From Virgisporangium aurantiacum (lineage in GTDB: Bacteria > Actinomycetota > Actinomycetes > Mycobacteriales > Micromonosporaceae): DNA of 64,000 bases. The notes below the pieces were generated by a model, which worked only from the letters and a program-made list of their open reading frames with translations, had not been told where the DNA came from and did no database searches. The first letter of the stretch is position 1. Each line of letters opens with the position of its first letter. Position numbers and translations under genes: made by a program. Below, piece by piece: positions 46,075 through 53,738 of this stretch. The stretch covers positions 124,001 through 188,000 of the forward strand of contig NZ_BOPG01000044.1 of assembly GCF_016863635.1 (NCBI RefSeq). Direction: 5' to 3'.

Positions 46075-46602
46075 GTGGAAGTGCTGCCCCGCGGAGGCGT
46101 CGTCGATCTGCCGGTCGAGGAGCGCACCTGGTCGGTGACCGTGGGCTGGCCCCGCCTCGGCAACCCGGCCGTCGACGTCGACGTCGTCGCCTTCCTCACC
46201 GACGGGAACGACGAGGTCCGCGCCGATTCCGACTTCGTCTTCTACAACGCCCCGCTCGCGCCCAGCGGCGCGGTCGAGTTGACGCTGGGCCGCACCGACG
46301 AGTCGGTGGTGGAGGTGCGGCTCGACCAGGTGCCCATGGACGTCGACAGCATCACGATCGCCGCGACGCTGCCGCCGGGTCACACGTTCGGACTGGTCGG
46401 CGGCGTCCACCTGATGGTGCGCACCGGCGCGGGGGTGCCCCACCTCCGCTCGGTCCTCGACTCCGCGACCACCGAACAGAGCCTGCTGCTGGCCCGCATC
46501 TACCGGCGGGGCGGCCGGTGGCGGTTCCGGGCCGTTGGCCAGGGCTACGAGTTCGGCCTGGCCGAACTCGCCGTCAAGTTCGGCGTGGAGGTCGACGACT
46601 GA
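46075..46602 (+). CDS. TerD-family stress protein
   Basis: A 175-residue protein with a single TerD domain: SVTVGWPRLGNPAVDVDVVA, FLTDGNDEVRADSDFVFYNA and the acidic turn DVDSITIAATL match the calcium-binding stress-protein fold of tellurite-resistance TerD/CABP proteins. The C-terminus (LLLARIYRRGGRWRFRAVGQ, then GLAELAVKFGVEV) is the standard family end. Such proteins are cytoplasmic and linked to envelope or phage stress. No other ter gene is adjacent, so it is a solitary copy. The GTG start is supported by the seven-base spacing from a -10. Confidence 0.9.
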   Translation: MEVLPRGGVVDLPVEERTWSVTVGWPRLGNPAVDVDVVAFLTDGNDEVRADSDFVFYNAPLAPSGAVELTLGRTDESVVEVRLDQVPMDVDSITIAATLPPGHTFGLVGGVHLMVRTGAGVPHLRSVLDSATTEQSLLLARIYRRGGRWRFRAVGQGYEFGLAELAVKFGVEVDD

Positions 46603-46628
46603 GGCGTGTCCGTCGGGACACGCCTCAG
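46599..46628. terminator. bidirectional hairpin terminator
   Basis: A perfect 13-bp stem (46599-46611 with 46616-46628) and four-base loop begins at the TerD stop codon and lies between two convergent genes. CTCGCTCTTT follows on the plus strand. Confidence 0.82.
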
Positions 46629-46638
46629 CCCTCGCTCT

Positions 46639-47343
46639 TTACCGTGCGGTCGTGCCGGCGAACTGCTGGTAGGAGTGTGCCGCCGCGACCTGAGTGGGCG
46701 TCGCGGCGCGGCGGGCGCTGCGCAGGACGCTGATGCTCACCGCGAGCGTCCACCAGCTCCAGAGGGCGCCCATCGTCGCGGTGGTGCCCCAGCCCTGCGC
46801 GCTGTAGAAGTCGGCGGCGTCGTCGCCGAAGTACACCGCGGGCAGGAACGCGAGGTTGATCGCCGCGAGCAGGTACGCCGAGCGTCCGACCCAGCGGGGA
46901 AGCAGGCCGAGCCGGGACACGGCGATACCGAGTGCGATCAGGAACAGGGCCATGAGGAGCCGGGAAACGGCGCCCTGCATGAGGTACTGGGCGGCGGCGA
47001 AGGGTCCCTCCGTCGTGGTGTCGATGTCGCGGTCCGTCGCGATCGCCGCGCCCACCTCCATGGACTGTGGAACGAAGACCATCGCCACCCAGAGCACGCC
47101 GGCGATCTGGACGATGCTGGCGATCCAGTCGTACGCCGGGTTGACGTGGCGGATGAGTTGGCGGAGCCCGAGGAAATAGACGATGTACATGGTGCAGCCG
47201 GTGATGCCGATGAGGCTGCGGGTCAGGATGTTCCAGTCCGGCGGGATCTCGTACATGAAGTACAACGGGACCTGCACGACGATGAACAGGCTTGCGATCA
47301 GGCCGAACAGGCCGGTGTACCGGCGGAGCGTGGTTTCGGACAC
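46639..47343 (-). CDS. DUF4386-type integral membrane protein
   Basis: A 234-residue protein with about six to seven transmembrane helices, opening RRYTGLFGLIASLFIVVQVP and containing LMQGAVSRLLMALFLIALGI, in keeping with DUF4386-like membrane proteins of unknown function. I use GTG 47343, with GGAAGGGG upstream. It is divergent from a TetR regulator, and the region between has three copies of an 8-base half-site, so the TetR protein very likely controls it. Possible roles include efflux or a membrane stress response; none is shown by the sequence. Confidence 0.78.
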   Translation of the reverse strand: MSETTLRRYTGLFGLIASLFIVVQVPLYFMYEIPPDWNILTRSLIGITGCTMYIVYFLGLRQLIRHVNPAYDWIASIVQIAGVLWVAMVFVPQSMEVGAAIATDRDIDTTTEGPFAAAQYLMQGAVSRLLMALFLIALGIAVSRLGLLPRWVGRSAYLLAAINLAFLPAVYFGDDAADFYSAQGWGTTATMGALWSWWTLAVSISVLRSARRAATPTQVAAAHSYQQFAGTTAR

Positions 47344-47375
47344 AACGGTCCCCTTCCTTAAACGAGACTCAGGTC

Positions 47376-47465
47376 GCGTTAACTGCGCCCAACGTAACCC
47401 CATGCGGCCACTAACGCAACACCAGTCTTTTTAGAGGCAGTAGAAGAGACTTTCATTGCGTTAAC
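47376..47465. promoter_or_regulatory. TetR operator region with repeated TTGCGTTA half-sites
   Basis: Between the divergent DUF4386 and TetR genes lie GCGTTAAC (47376-47383), an inverted TTGCGTTA copy (47412-47419 on the minus strand) and TTGCGTTAAC (47456-47465). The last two form perfect inverted 8-mers 36 bp apart. The spacing would let a TetR dimer cover both promoters. Confidence 0.6.
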
Positions 47466-47502
47466 ATGGCTGAAAGGCCACCGCACGAGGGAGGAGCCGC
47501 TG

Positions 47503-48117
47503 TTGCTCGACGACCGCCCGGCACCCGGCACGGTTCGACCACGCGGACGCACCGAACGGGTCCGCGCCGCAGTCCTGGCCGCTACCCGCGCCGAACTGGA
47601 GGCGCACGGATACCCGGCCCTGACCATGGAACGCGTCGCCGAGGCCGCCGGGGTCGCGAAGAGCACCGTCTACCGGCGCTGGCGCGACCCGGTCGGCCTG
47701 CTCGCGGAGCTTCTGGACGACGTCACCCCGACCGCGGTCCCGCTGCTCGACACCGGGTCGATCGACGTCGACCTGCGCGGGCTGGCGATGGGGATCTACC
47801 GCTTCTACAGCGACCCGGTCTGGCGCTCGATCCTGCTCGGACTGATCGCCGCGGGCGTGCACGACCCGCGAGCGGCCGGGGCCCTGCGCGACTTCTTCCG
47901 GGTGCGCAACGAACACGCCGCCGAGTCCGTGCGCCACGCCGTCGAACGCGGGGAACTACCCGCCGACACCGATCCGGTCGACGTGATCCGGGCCCTCGGC
48001 GCCCCGTTCTACTACCGGATGCTCGTCACCCACGAACCGCTCGACGAGGCCGTCGCCGAGCGGGCCGCCGCAGCCGCCATCGCGGCCGCGAAGGCGGGAA
48101 CCCACTCGATCCGCTAG
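47503..48117 (+). CDS. TetR-family transcriptional regulator
   Basis: A 204-residue TetR regulator. The helix-turn-helix is TMERVAEAAGVAKSTVYRRW (about residues 40-60), and the C-terminal ligand-binding domain contains RSILLGLIAAGVHDPRAAGA, of the TetR_C_16-like group. The TTG at 47503 with GAGGAG upstream is the best start. It is divergent from a DUF4386 membrane protein and probably represses both genes through the repeated half-sites between them. Its stop overlaps the convergent GntR gene's stop by four bases. The ligand is unknown. Confidence 0.92.
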   Translation: MLDDRPAPGTVRPRGRTERVRAAVLAATRAELEAHGYPALTMERVAEAAGVAKSTVYRRWRDPVGLLAELLDDVTPTAVPLLDTGSIDVDLRGLAMGIYRFYSDPVWRSILLGLIAAGVHDPRAAGALRDFFRVRNEHAAESVRHAVERGELPADTDPVDVIRALGAPFYYRMLVTHEPLDEAVAERAAAAAIAAAKAGTHSIR

Positions 48118-48785
48118 AGCGCCCGCCGCAGCCACTGCTCGACGCCGGCGACGTGCACCGTCGCCCACGAGCGGGCCACCTCGGGTTGCCGCGCGGCGAT
48201 CGCGTCGACGATCGCCTGGTGCTGCTCGCGCGTGCGGTCGGCGGCGCCCTCCTGGGTGAGCCCGCGCCAGATCCGGGCCCGGGTGGTCGGGCCGGACAGC
48301 CCGTCGATCAGGGAGCACAGCACGTCGTTCTCCGAGCCGGCCGCGATCTGCCGGTGGAACTCCAGGTCGTTCTCGACGAGTGCCTCGATCGACGGCCGGG
48401 CGCCGAGCCGGTCGAGGGTCGCCTGCAGGTGCGCGATGCCGGCGTCGGTCATGCGTTCGGCGGCCAGCGCGGTAGCGGCGGGTTCGAGGATGCGGCGCAC
48501 CTCCAGGAACTGCAGCACCTTGTCGTCGCGGTGGAAGTCCACGACGAAACTGAGCGCGTCGAGCAGCAGGTTGGGCTCCAGGCTCGTCACATATGTTCCG
48601 TCGCCCTGCCGGACGTCGAGGACGCGGATCATCGACAGCGCCTTGACCGCCTCCCGCAACGAGTTGCGGGACAGGCCCAGCCGTTCGGCGAGGTCGGCCT
48701 CCTTCGGCAAGCGGTCGCCGGGACCGAGTTCGCCGGAGATGATCATGCCCTTGATCTTGTCGATGGCCTCGTCGGTCAGCGCCAC
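48114..48785 (-). CDS. GntR-family regulator, FadR subfamily (FCD domain)
   Basis: A 223-residue regulator: winged helix (IISGELGPGDRLPKEADLAE, RLGLSRNSLREAVKALSMI) and an all-helical FCD ligand domain with the Asp/His metal-site pattern (ENDLEFHRQIAAGSENDVLC and EQHQAIVDAIAAR). FCD regulators usually bind organic or sugar acids. I choose GTG 48785 because the upstream frame is a shadow of the oxidoreductase gene. It lies 7 bp downstream of that oxidoreductase gene and is probably co-transcribed. It is a candidate, not a proven one, for the factor that reads the AGACATC-type operators at 21368 and 34418. Confidence 0.92.
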   Translation of the reverse strand: MALTDEAIDKIKGMIISGELGPGDRLPKEADLAERLGLSRNSLREAVKALSMIRVLDVRQGDGTYVTSLEPNLLLDALSFVVDFHRDDKVLQFLEVRRILEPAATALAAERMTDAGIAHLQATLDRLGARPSIEALVENDLEFHRQIAAGSENDVLCSLIDGLSGPTTRARIWRGLTQEGAADRTREQHQAIVDAIAARQPEVARSWATVHVAGVEQWLRRAL

Positions 48786-48792
48786 CCGGGAA

Positions 48793-49830
48793 TCATCCCA
48801 TGTTTCGGCGCCTGTGTACGGTTTCGAGGATTCGGATCGGTTCGAGAACCTCGCCCGGATCGACCGGCAACGGCCCGTTCCCCTTGAGCGCCACCGCAAG
48901 GCGCGCGTAAAACTCGCGGTAGCCACCCCGCTCGGTGGGGACGGGCGTCAGCGCGCCGTCGCGTCCCAGCTTGCCGTAGGTGTCGGGATCCGCGACCCCG
49001 AACTCGTCGGCCAGCGGCGACATTCCGGACCTGAGCTGCGCCTCCTGGCCGTCGAGCCCCCACACCGTGTACGCGGCATCGGACCCGAGCACCCGGAACC
49101 GGAACCCGCGCTGAGCCACGATGCTGCACATCGCCAGGTGCGAGCGCACCCCGGTCTCATGGGTGAGGGCGATGAAACTGTCGTCGTCGTTCACGGCGTT
49201 CGCCCCGCGCGCGTCGAGTTCGCCGTAGAAGTCGGTGACCGGCCCGAACAGGCGGATCGCCTGGTCGATGAGGTGCGACCCGACGTCGTAGGCGACGCCG
49301 CCCCCGTCGACGCCGGGTGTTCCGCTCTTCCACAGCGGCCGCGGCCGTGTGCTGTGCCACTCGAACCGCGACTCGAACCGCCACACCTCGCCGAGCGCGC
49401 CCTCCCGCAGCAGCTTGCGCACCGTGAGAAAGTCGCCGTCCCAGCGCCGGTTCTGGAAGACGGTGAGCGGCACCTCGGCCCGCGCGGCGAGCCCGATCAG
49501 CCGCTCGGCGTCGGCCAGCCGCACCGCCATCGGCTTGTCGACCACGGTCGCAAGGCCGAGGTCCAGCGTGCGCTCGGCCACCGGCACATGCGTCGGCGTG
49601 GGTGATCCGATCACGACCAGGTCGTACGCGCTCGCGTCGGCGAGCAACGCGTCGAGCCCGGGCACGATCCGGGTGGACGGGTACCGGGCGCCCGCCGCCG
49701 CGGACCGCTCCGGGTCGGCGGTGACGATCGCGCTCAACTCGTACGCCGGGTCGGCCGAGATCAGTGGGGCATGGAACGCGCTGCCGGCCAGGCCGTAGCC
49801 GACGACCGCCGTCCGGATGGGATCACTCAC
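48793..49830 (-). CDS. Gfo/Idh/MocA-family NAD(P)-dependent oxidoreductase
   Basis: A 345-residue oxidoreductase. The N-terminal Rossmann fold opens RTAVVGYGLAGSAFHAPLIS, and the catalytic region holds VVDKPMAVRLADAERLIGLA with the conserved EKP-like Lys, followed by GGGVAYDVGSHLIDQAIRLF with the active-site Asp/His. Family members oxidise or reduce sugars and inositols at a ring hydroxyl. It forms a probable operon with an FCD-type GntR regulator, pointing to a sugar or sugar-acid role. The GTG at 49830 faces the YjbR-type gene across a 41-bp divergent promoter region. Confidence 0.93.
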   Translation of the reverse strand: MSDPIRTAVVGYGLAGSAFHAPLISADPAYELSAIVTADPERSAAAGARYPSTRIVPGLDALLADASAYDLVVIGSPTPTHVPVAERTLDLGLATVVDKPMAVRLADAERLIGLAARAEVPLTVFQNRRWDGDFLTVRKLLREGALGEVWRFESRFEWHSTRPRPLWKSGTPGVDGGGVAYDVGSHLIDQAIRLFGPVTDFYGELDARGANAVNDDDSFIALTHETGVRSHLAMCSIVAQRGFRFRVLGSDAAYTVWGLDGQEAQLRSGMSPLADEFGVADPDTYGKLGRDGALTPVPTERGGYREFYARLAVALKGNGPLPVDPGEVLEPIRILETVHRRRNMG

Positions 49831-49858
49831 GCCACCGATCCTGCCCTGTCGGCCTGGC

Positions 49859-49864
49859 TAGCAT
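49859..49864 (+). promoter_or_regulatory. -10 hexamer for leaderless YjbR-type mRNA
   Basis: TAGCAT ends exactly seven bases before the ATG at 49872, without a ribosome site between. Confidence 0.5.
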
Positions 49865-49871
49865 CTACCGT

Positions 49872-50408
49872 ATGACCACGGTGGCCCAACTGCGTAAAGC
49901 CGCGCTCGCCCTCCCCGAGGTCGAGGAAGGCACGCACTTCGGGATGGTGTCGTTCACGGTACGCGGCAAGGGATTCGCGTCGGTCACCACAGCGGGAACC
50001 GTTCAGCTCCAGATGTCCGACGAAGCCGCCGCCGACGCGGTGGCGGCCCATCCCACCGGCTCACGGTTGACCCGCTTCGACAAGCCGATCGGGTTCCGGG
50101 TGCCACTGGCCGACGTCAACGGTCAGCAGTTGAACGCCCTCGTCCGGGCGGCCTGGTTCCACCGCGCGCCGAAGCGACTTGCCGCGACGATCGCCGCCGC
50201 CGACGCGGGGATCGCGCCCGAGGGCAGCGACCTGCCGACGGCGATCGGCCGGCCGGCCACCCAGGCGCTGCTCGGTGCCGGGCTGTCCACGTTGGACCTG
50301 GTCGCCACCCGCTCCGCCGACGAACTGCTCGCCATGCACGGCGTGGGCCCGAAGGCCGTCCGCATCCTGTCGGAGGCGCTGGCCGGCCGGGGTTCCGGGC
50401 TGCGCTGA
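49872..50408 (+). CDS. MmcQ/YjbR-type protein with C-terminal helix-hairpin-helix-like region
   Basis: A 178-residue protein. The N-terminal ~115 residues (LRKAALALPEVEEGTHFGMV, TAGTVQLQMSDEAAADAVAA) fit the MmcQ/YjbR fold, which often binds DNA or acts in DNA-damage settings. The C-terminal ~55 residues (LPTAIGRPATQALLGAGLST, LLAMHGVGPKAVRILSEAL) look like a helix-hairpin-helix module of the GVGPKA type, known from non-specific DNA binders. A fusion of the two suggests a nucleic-acid role, which is inferred. ATG 49872 is favoured by the seven-base spacing from a -10 hexamer. Confidence 0.8.
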   Translation: MTTVAQLRKAALALPEVEEGTHFGMVSFTVRGKGFASVTTAGTVQLQMSDEAAADAVAAHPTGSRLTRFDKPIGFRVPLADVNGQQLNALVRAAWFHRAPKRLAATIAAADAGIAPEGSDLPTAIGRPATQALLGAGLSTLDLVATRSADELLAMHGVGPKAVRILSEALAGRGSGLR

Positions 50409-50410
50409 CG

Positions 50411-50416
50411 TATCGT
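50411..50416 (+). promoter_or_regulatory. -10 hexamer for leaderless DUF1579-type mRNA
   Basis: TATCGT ends exactly seven bases before the ATG at 50424, which decides between that ATG and a GTG at 50415. Confidence 0.5.
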
Positions 50417-50423
50417 GCGGGTC

Positions 50424-50876
50424 ATGGCCGGAATCAGTGACCTTCGGGCGTTCGTCGGTGAGTGGACGGTGGAGGTGCGCTTCCCCGAGGGGCATCCCGC
50501 GAACGTCGACGGCCCGACGCCGGAGGCCCGGAGCGTCTTCGAGTGGACGCTCGGCGGCGCCTACCTGACGCAACGCTCCGAGATCGACCACCCCGACGCG
50601 CCGAACTCCATGAGCGTCTACTCGGCCACGTCGGATGCCTTCATCCAGCACTACTTCGACTCCCGGGGCGTCACCCGCGTGTACGCGATGACGTTCACCG
50701 GCGGCGTGTGGACCCTGCTCCGCGAGGCGGCCGACTTCTCGCCGCTGAACTTCCGCCAGCGTTACGTCGGCACGTTCAGCGACGACGGCAACCGCATCGA
50801 CGGCGCCTGGGAAATGGCCAAGCCGGGCGCCGACTACGCCCTCGACTTCCACATGAACTACATCCGCGCCCGCTAG
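50424..50876 (+). CDS. DUF1579-like small beta-barrel protein
   Basis: A 150-residue cytoplasmic protein opening ISDLRAFVGEWTVEVRFPEG, with GGAYLTQRSEID, SVYSATSDAFIQHYFDSRGV and FRQRYVGTFSDDGNRIDGAW. This is the layout of DUF1579/lipocalin-like proteins that form a small closed barrel and may bind a hydrophobic ligand. No enzyme motif is seen. It starts 15 bp after the YjbR-type stop, but its own -10 hexamer suggests independent, leaderless transcription. Confidence 0.75.
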   Translation: MAGISDLRAFVGEWTVEVRFPEGHPANVDGPTPEARSVFEWTLGGAYLTQRSEIDHPDAPNSMSVYSATSDAFIQHYFDSRGVTRVYAMTFTGGVWTLLREAADFSPLNFRQRYVGTFSDDGNRIDGAWEMAKPGADYALDFHMNYIRAR

Positions 50877-50952
50877 CCGGTGCTGCTCGGCGACCGCGAG
50901 GTACCGGTCGAAGCGCTCTTCGCCGCCTTCCTGCGCCGGGTGGTCGACGGGG

Positions 50953-50958
50953 TAGCGT
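50953..50958 (+). promoter_or_regulatory. -10 hexamer for leaderless SnoaL-like mRNA
   Basis: TAGCGT ends exactly seven bases before the ATG at 50966; no ribosome site is seen. Confidence 0.5.
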
Positions 50959-50965
50959 TCGCAGA

Positions 50966-51334
50966 ATGGGTGACGCACACGACGTGCGCGCGGCGTACGA
51001 GAAGTACCTGTCCTCGTTCACCGCCAACGATCTGGCCGGGATCGACTCGGTGGTGTCGTATCCGTTGGCGCACATCGCCGACGGCCGGGTCCTCATGTTC
51101 GACACGTTTCCGATCGACCCCGCCGGCCTGATGGCGGCCAAGGGCTGGCACACCACGGTCGACAGCCGGTACGAGGTGGTCGCCGTCTCCGCCACCAAGG
51201 CGCACGTGGTGCTCTACGAGGGCCGGCGGGTGCGGGCCGACGGTTCGCTGATCGAGACCGTCTCCGCGTTCTACGCGTTCACCCGCACCGACGACGGCTG
51301 GAAGATGTACGCGATCTCGGACATCGTCACCTGA
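50966..51334 (+). CDS. NTF2/SnoaL-like domain protein
   Basis: A 122-residue protein with the NTF2-like cone fold pattern: DVRAAYEKYLSSFTANDLAG, then VVSYPLAHIADGRVL, SRYEVVAVSATKAHVVLYEG and a closing beta-strand WKMYAISDIV. Members range from polyketide cyclases to ketosteroid-isomerase relatives and simple ligand binders; no clear catalytic Asp/His pair stands out. It is convergent with the secreted propeller gene, a hairpin separating the two stops. Confidence 0.78.
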   Translation: MGDAHDVRAAYEKYLSSFTANDLAGIDSVVSYPLAHIADGRVLMFDTFPIDPAGLMAAKGWHTTVDSRYEVVAVSATKAHVVLYEGRRVRADGSLIETVSAFYAFTRTDDGWKMYAISDIVT

Positions 51335-51337
51335 GGC

Positions 51338-51368
51338 GGTGAGGGGCACCGGCACGGCGCCCCTCACC
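51338..51368. terminator. bidirectional hairpin terminator
   Basis: A perfect 10-bp stem (51338-51347 with 51359-51368) around an 11-base loop lies between the convergent SnoaL-like and propeller genes. Confidence 0.7.
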
Positions 51369-51374
51369 GTCGCG

Positions 51375-52376
51375 CTACAGGTCGGTGATCGGAACCGGCG
51401 CGCGCTGGATCTTGAACGGCAGGTTCGGCGGCTGGCCCTGCTGCAGGCGCAGCACCTGGCCCTCGGCCACCCACAGGTACGCACCCGAGCGGACCACCGA
51501 CGTGGGCTGGTCGAACGTGCCGACCTGCGTGATCCGGCCGGTGCGCACGTCGATGACGTTGAGCGCACCCGGGTTCTCCGTGACCAGCAGCCGGTTGGCG
51601 TCGAGCATCCGGATGCCGTCGGGGTTCTGCAGGAGGCGCGGGATCGGCACCTTCGAGGCCTCGAGGGCCGAGCCGTCGGCCGCGATGCCGACGCGCACCA
51701 GCGTGCCGGCGCTGTAGTTCGTGGTGTAGATGGCCGACTTGCCGTCGTAGGCGATGCCGTTGATCTGCAGGCCACCGGTGGGGTACGTGAACGCCTGATC
51801 GGCCGACCAGACGCTCAGCGTGCCGCCCTCGGCCGACGTCGAACTCGGCGTGGTGAGGCGGAGGATCCGGCCCGGCAGCGCCGGCTGCACCGTCGGGTCG
51901 ACGGTGTCGGTGATGAAGACGGCACCGCGCACGAGCACGATGTCGGCGCACACGCCGCGGTCGGGCACCGTGTAGGACGCGACGAGGTCGCCCTTGAGGT
52001 TGAACGCATTCAGCTTCGTCGGCTGTTGGAAGCTCAGGTCGATGTCGCAGGTCCACAGCACCTTGCGGGCGTCGTCGAAGAGCACGCCGGCGGTGCCGAG
52101 GTTGACCCCCACCGGAATGAACGTCTCGGCGGCCCAGACACCGGACCGGAAGACCACGACCTGGCCCGTGGTGATGCTGGCGACGTAGAGGTCGCCGTTC
52201 GCGGCGGCGGTGATGCTCTCCGGGTAGTAGGCGTCACCCGGTACGACGAGCGTGGCCGGCGGACGCGCCGCCTCGACACCGGCGACCTGCTCGGCGGCCG
52301 ACGCCGACGGCACACCCGCCAGCGCCGCCAGCCCTATCCCGAGCGCCGCGACAGCAGCGCCCAAACGCTTCTTCAT
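51375..52376 (-). CDS. secreted beta-propeller protein (SMP-30/gluconolactonase-like)
   Basis: A 333-residue exported protein: signal peptide about 1-27 (PSASA) and a six-bladed-propeller-like body with repeats such as GDAYYPESITAAANGDLYVA, DKPSAIYTTNY-type strands and NPDGIRMLDANRLLVTENPG. This resembles SMP-30/strictosidine-synthase-like proteins, which include lactonases, but I cannot place the calcium ligands, so enzyme activity is uncertain. The ATG at 52376 has GAGAGGG upstream; the in-frame extension to 52493 is unlikely. The 179-bp gap to the esterase gene holds two direct CATGACAC copies and no further gene. Confidence 0.78.
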   Translation of the reverse strand: MKKRLGAAVAALGIGLAALAGVPSASAAEQVAGVEAARPPATLVVPGDAYYPESITAAANGDLYVASITTGQVVVFRSGVWAAETFIPVGVNLGTAGVLFDDARKVLWTCDIDLSFQQPTKLNAFNLKGDLVASYTVPDRGVCADIVLVRGAVFITDTVDPTVQPALPGRILRLTTPSSTSAEGGTLSVWSADQAFTYPTGGLQINGIAYDGKSAIYTTNYSAGTLVRVGIAADGSALEASKVPIPRLLQNPDGIRMLDANRLLVTENPGALNVIDVRTGRITQVGTFDQPTSVVRSGAYLWVAEGQVLRLQQGQPPNLPFKIQRAPVPITDL

Positions 52377-52555
52377 GGATACCCTCTCGTGCGTGGCGCA
52401 CGGGGGAGGGCACGAGCATGACACGGCCATGACACAACCAGGCCGCATCCTCAGCCGACGCCCCCGTGCGTCTGCGGAAGATGATCGCGCCAAGCAAAAC
52501 CCATCGATGTCACGAGCGCAAGGTCACGCCGCGTAAATTGAGCGGTACCAGACAA

Positions 52556-53527
52556 TCAGACGCCGAAAAGCGTTGCCAGATAGGCCCGCTGCGCCGTCTG
52601 GTTGTAACCGGCACCACCCTCGTGGCCGTTGTACGGCCAGATCGTGATGTCCTTCCGCTCGCCCGCGTAGTGGTTGAACGCGGCGAACACCGTCGAGGGT
52701 GGACAGACGGCGTCCATCAGCGCCACCGAGAACAGCGTCGGCGCGGTGGCGCGGGCCGCGAAGTTCACGCCGTCGAAGTAGCGCAGCGTCGAGAAGACGC
52801 GGTCGGCCGTGTCGCGGTGGGTGCGGCAATACGTCACGAGTTCCTGGTACGGGTGGGCGTCGGTCATCTCGGTCGCCCGCCGGTAGTGGCACAGGAACGG
52901 CACGTCGGGCAGCGCCGCGGCGAGCCCGTCGACCAGCCCGGCGGCGGCCAGCGTGATGCCGCCGCCCTGGCTGCCGCCGGTCACCACGACCCTGGTGGCG
53001 TCGACGGCCGGGTGCTCGCGCGCCGCGTCGACGGCACGCACGGCGTCGGTGAAGACGCGCCGGTAGTAGTAGGTCTGCGGATCGGTGACGCCGCGGGTCA
53101 TGAAGCCCGGTGTCTGCGGCGCGCCGTCGGCCGGGTCGGGCGTGTCGGACACCGACGAACCAGCGCTCCCCTGGCCACGCGTGTCCATGACGAGGTACGC
53201 GTACCCGGCTGCGCTCCAGAACAGCCGTTCGTGGGCCAGCCCGCGCCCGCCGCCGTACCCGATGTACTCGACCACGCAGGGCAGCGGCCCGGTCGCGTTG
53301 CGGGGCAACAGGAACCAGCCACGCACCGGCTGACCGTCGAACCCGCTGAAGGTGACGTCCTGCACGTCGACCGTCGACAGGCCCGCGTCGAACGGCTCGA
53401 ACCGGGCCGGCGTCCCCTTCTCCCGGGCCTGCGCGAGGGTGGCCCGCCAGAACTCGTCGAAGTCGCTCGGCTCGTCGCGCTCCGGCCGGTACCGCCGCAG
53501 TTCCTCGATGGGCCAGTCAACCAGCAT
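52556..53527 (-). CDS. carbohydrate esterase family 7 acetyl esterase
   Basis: A 323-residue cytoplasmic alpha/beta hydrolase of the acetyl-xylan esterase/cephalosporin-C deacetylase family (CE7). It has the family's RGQG motif (residues 117-120), nucleophile Ser186 in VTGGSQGGG, a catalytic Asp in VALMDAVCPPSTVF and His in YNGHEGGAG. CE7 enzymes remove acetyl groups from short xylo-oligosaccharides inside the cell. Length matches the family (~320). The N-terminus MLVDWPIEELRRYRPERDEP is typical. A CCGGGA/TCCCGG inverted repeat (53557-53575) upstream may be its operator. Confidence 0.92.
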   Translation of the reverse strand: MLVDWPIEELRRYRPERDEPSDFDEFWRATLAQAREKGTPARFEPFDAGLSTVDVQDVTFSGFDGQPVRGWFLLPRNATGPLPCVVEYIGYGGGRGLAHERLFWSAAGYAYLVMDTRGQGSAGSSVSDTPDPADGAPQTPGFMTRGVTDPQTYYYRRVFTDAVRAVDAAREHPAVDATRVVVTGGSQGGGITLAAAGLVDGLAAALPDVPFLCHYRRATEMTDAHPYQELVTYCRTHRDTADRVFSTLRYFDGVNFAARATAPTLFSVALMDAVCPPSTVFAAFNHYAGERKDITIWPYNGHEGGAGYNQTAQRAYLATLFGV

Positions 53528-53634
53528 GTGCCTCTACCTCTCCCAGACCGGTACGTCCGGGAGACATCATCCCGGGAGCGCGGCGCTTTCCCCGAACCGG
53601 CGCACCGCGACGCCGAGCGTCAGCAGAAAGGGCG

Positions 53635-53738
53635 TCATCGGACCGCGTAACCCTCGGCCTGCAGCGCGAACAGCCGCGCGTAGTGGCTGTCGGCTGCCAT
53701 CAGCGTGTCGTGATCGCCGTGCTCGGCGACGACGCTCA
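53635..53738 (-). pseudogene. C-terminal remnant of an ABC exporter ATPase
   Basis: About 34 codons on the minus strand read VVAEHGDHDTLMAADSHYAR then LFALQAEGYAVR and a stop (53637-53635). This is the unmistakable tail of a fused permease-ATPase ABC exporter (compare the usual G-x-H-x-x-L-M-x-x-x-G-x-Y-A-x-L-F). Upstream the frame runs into the end of the SARP gene, where no exporter sequence continues and there is no start codon. The rest of the gene has been lost, apparently at the SARP boundary. Confidence 0.82.

Noticed and set aside
50877-50965. Short ORFs in the 89-bp gap between the DUF1579-like and SnoaL-like genes
   Set aside because: No ribosome site and no protein family; the region ends in the -10 of the SnoaL-like gene.
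53557-53575. CCGGGA/TCCCGG repeat with an AGACATC half-site before the CE7 esterase as a third fucose-regulon operator
   Set aside because: Only the AGACATC half matches and the palindrome has a different core, so it is not grouped with the other two sites.
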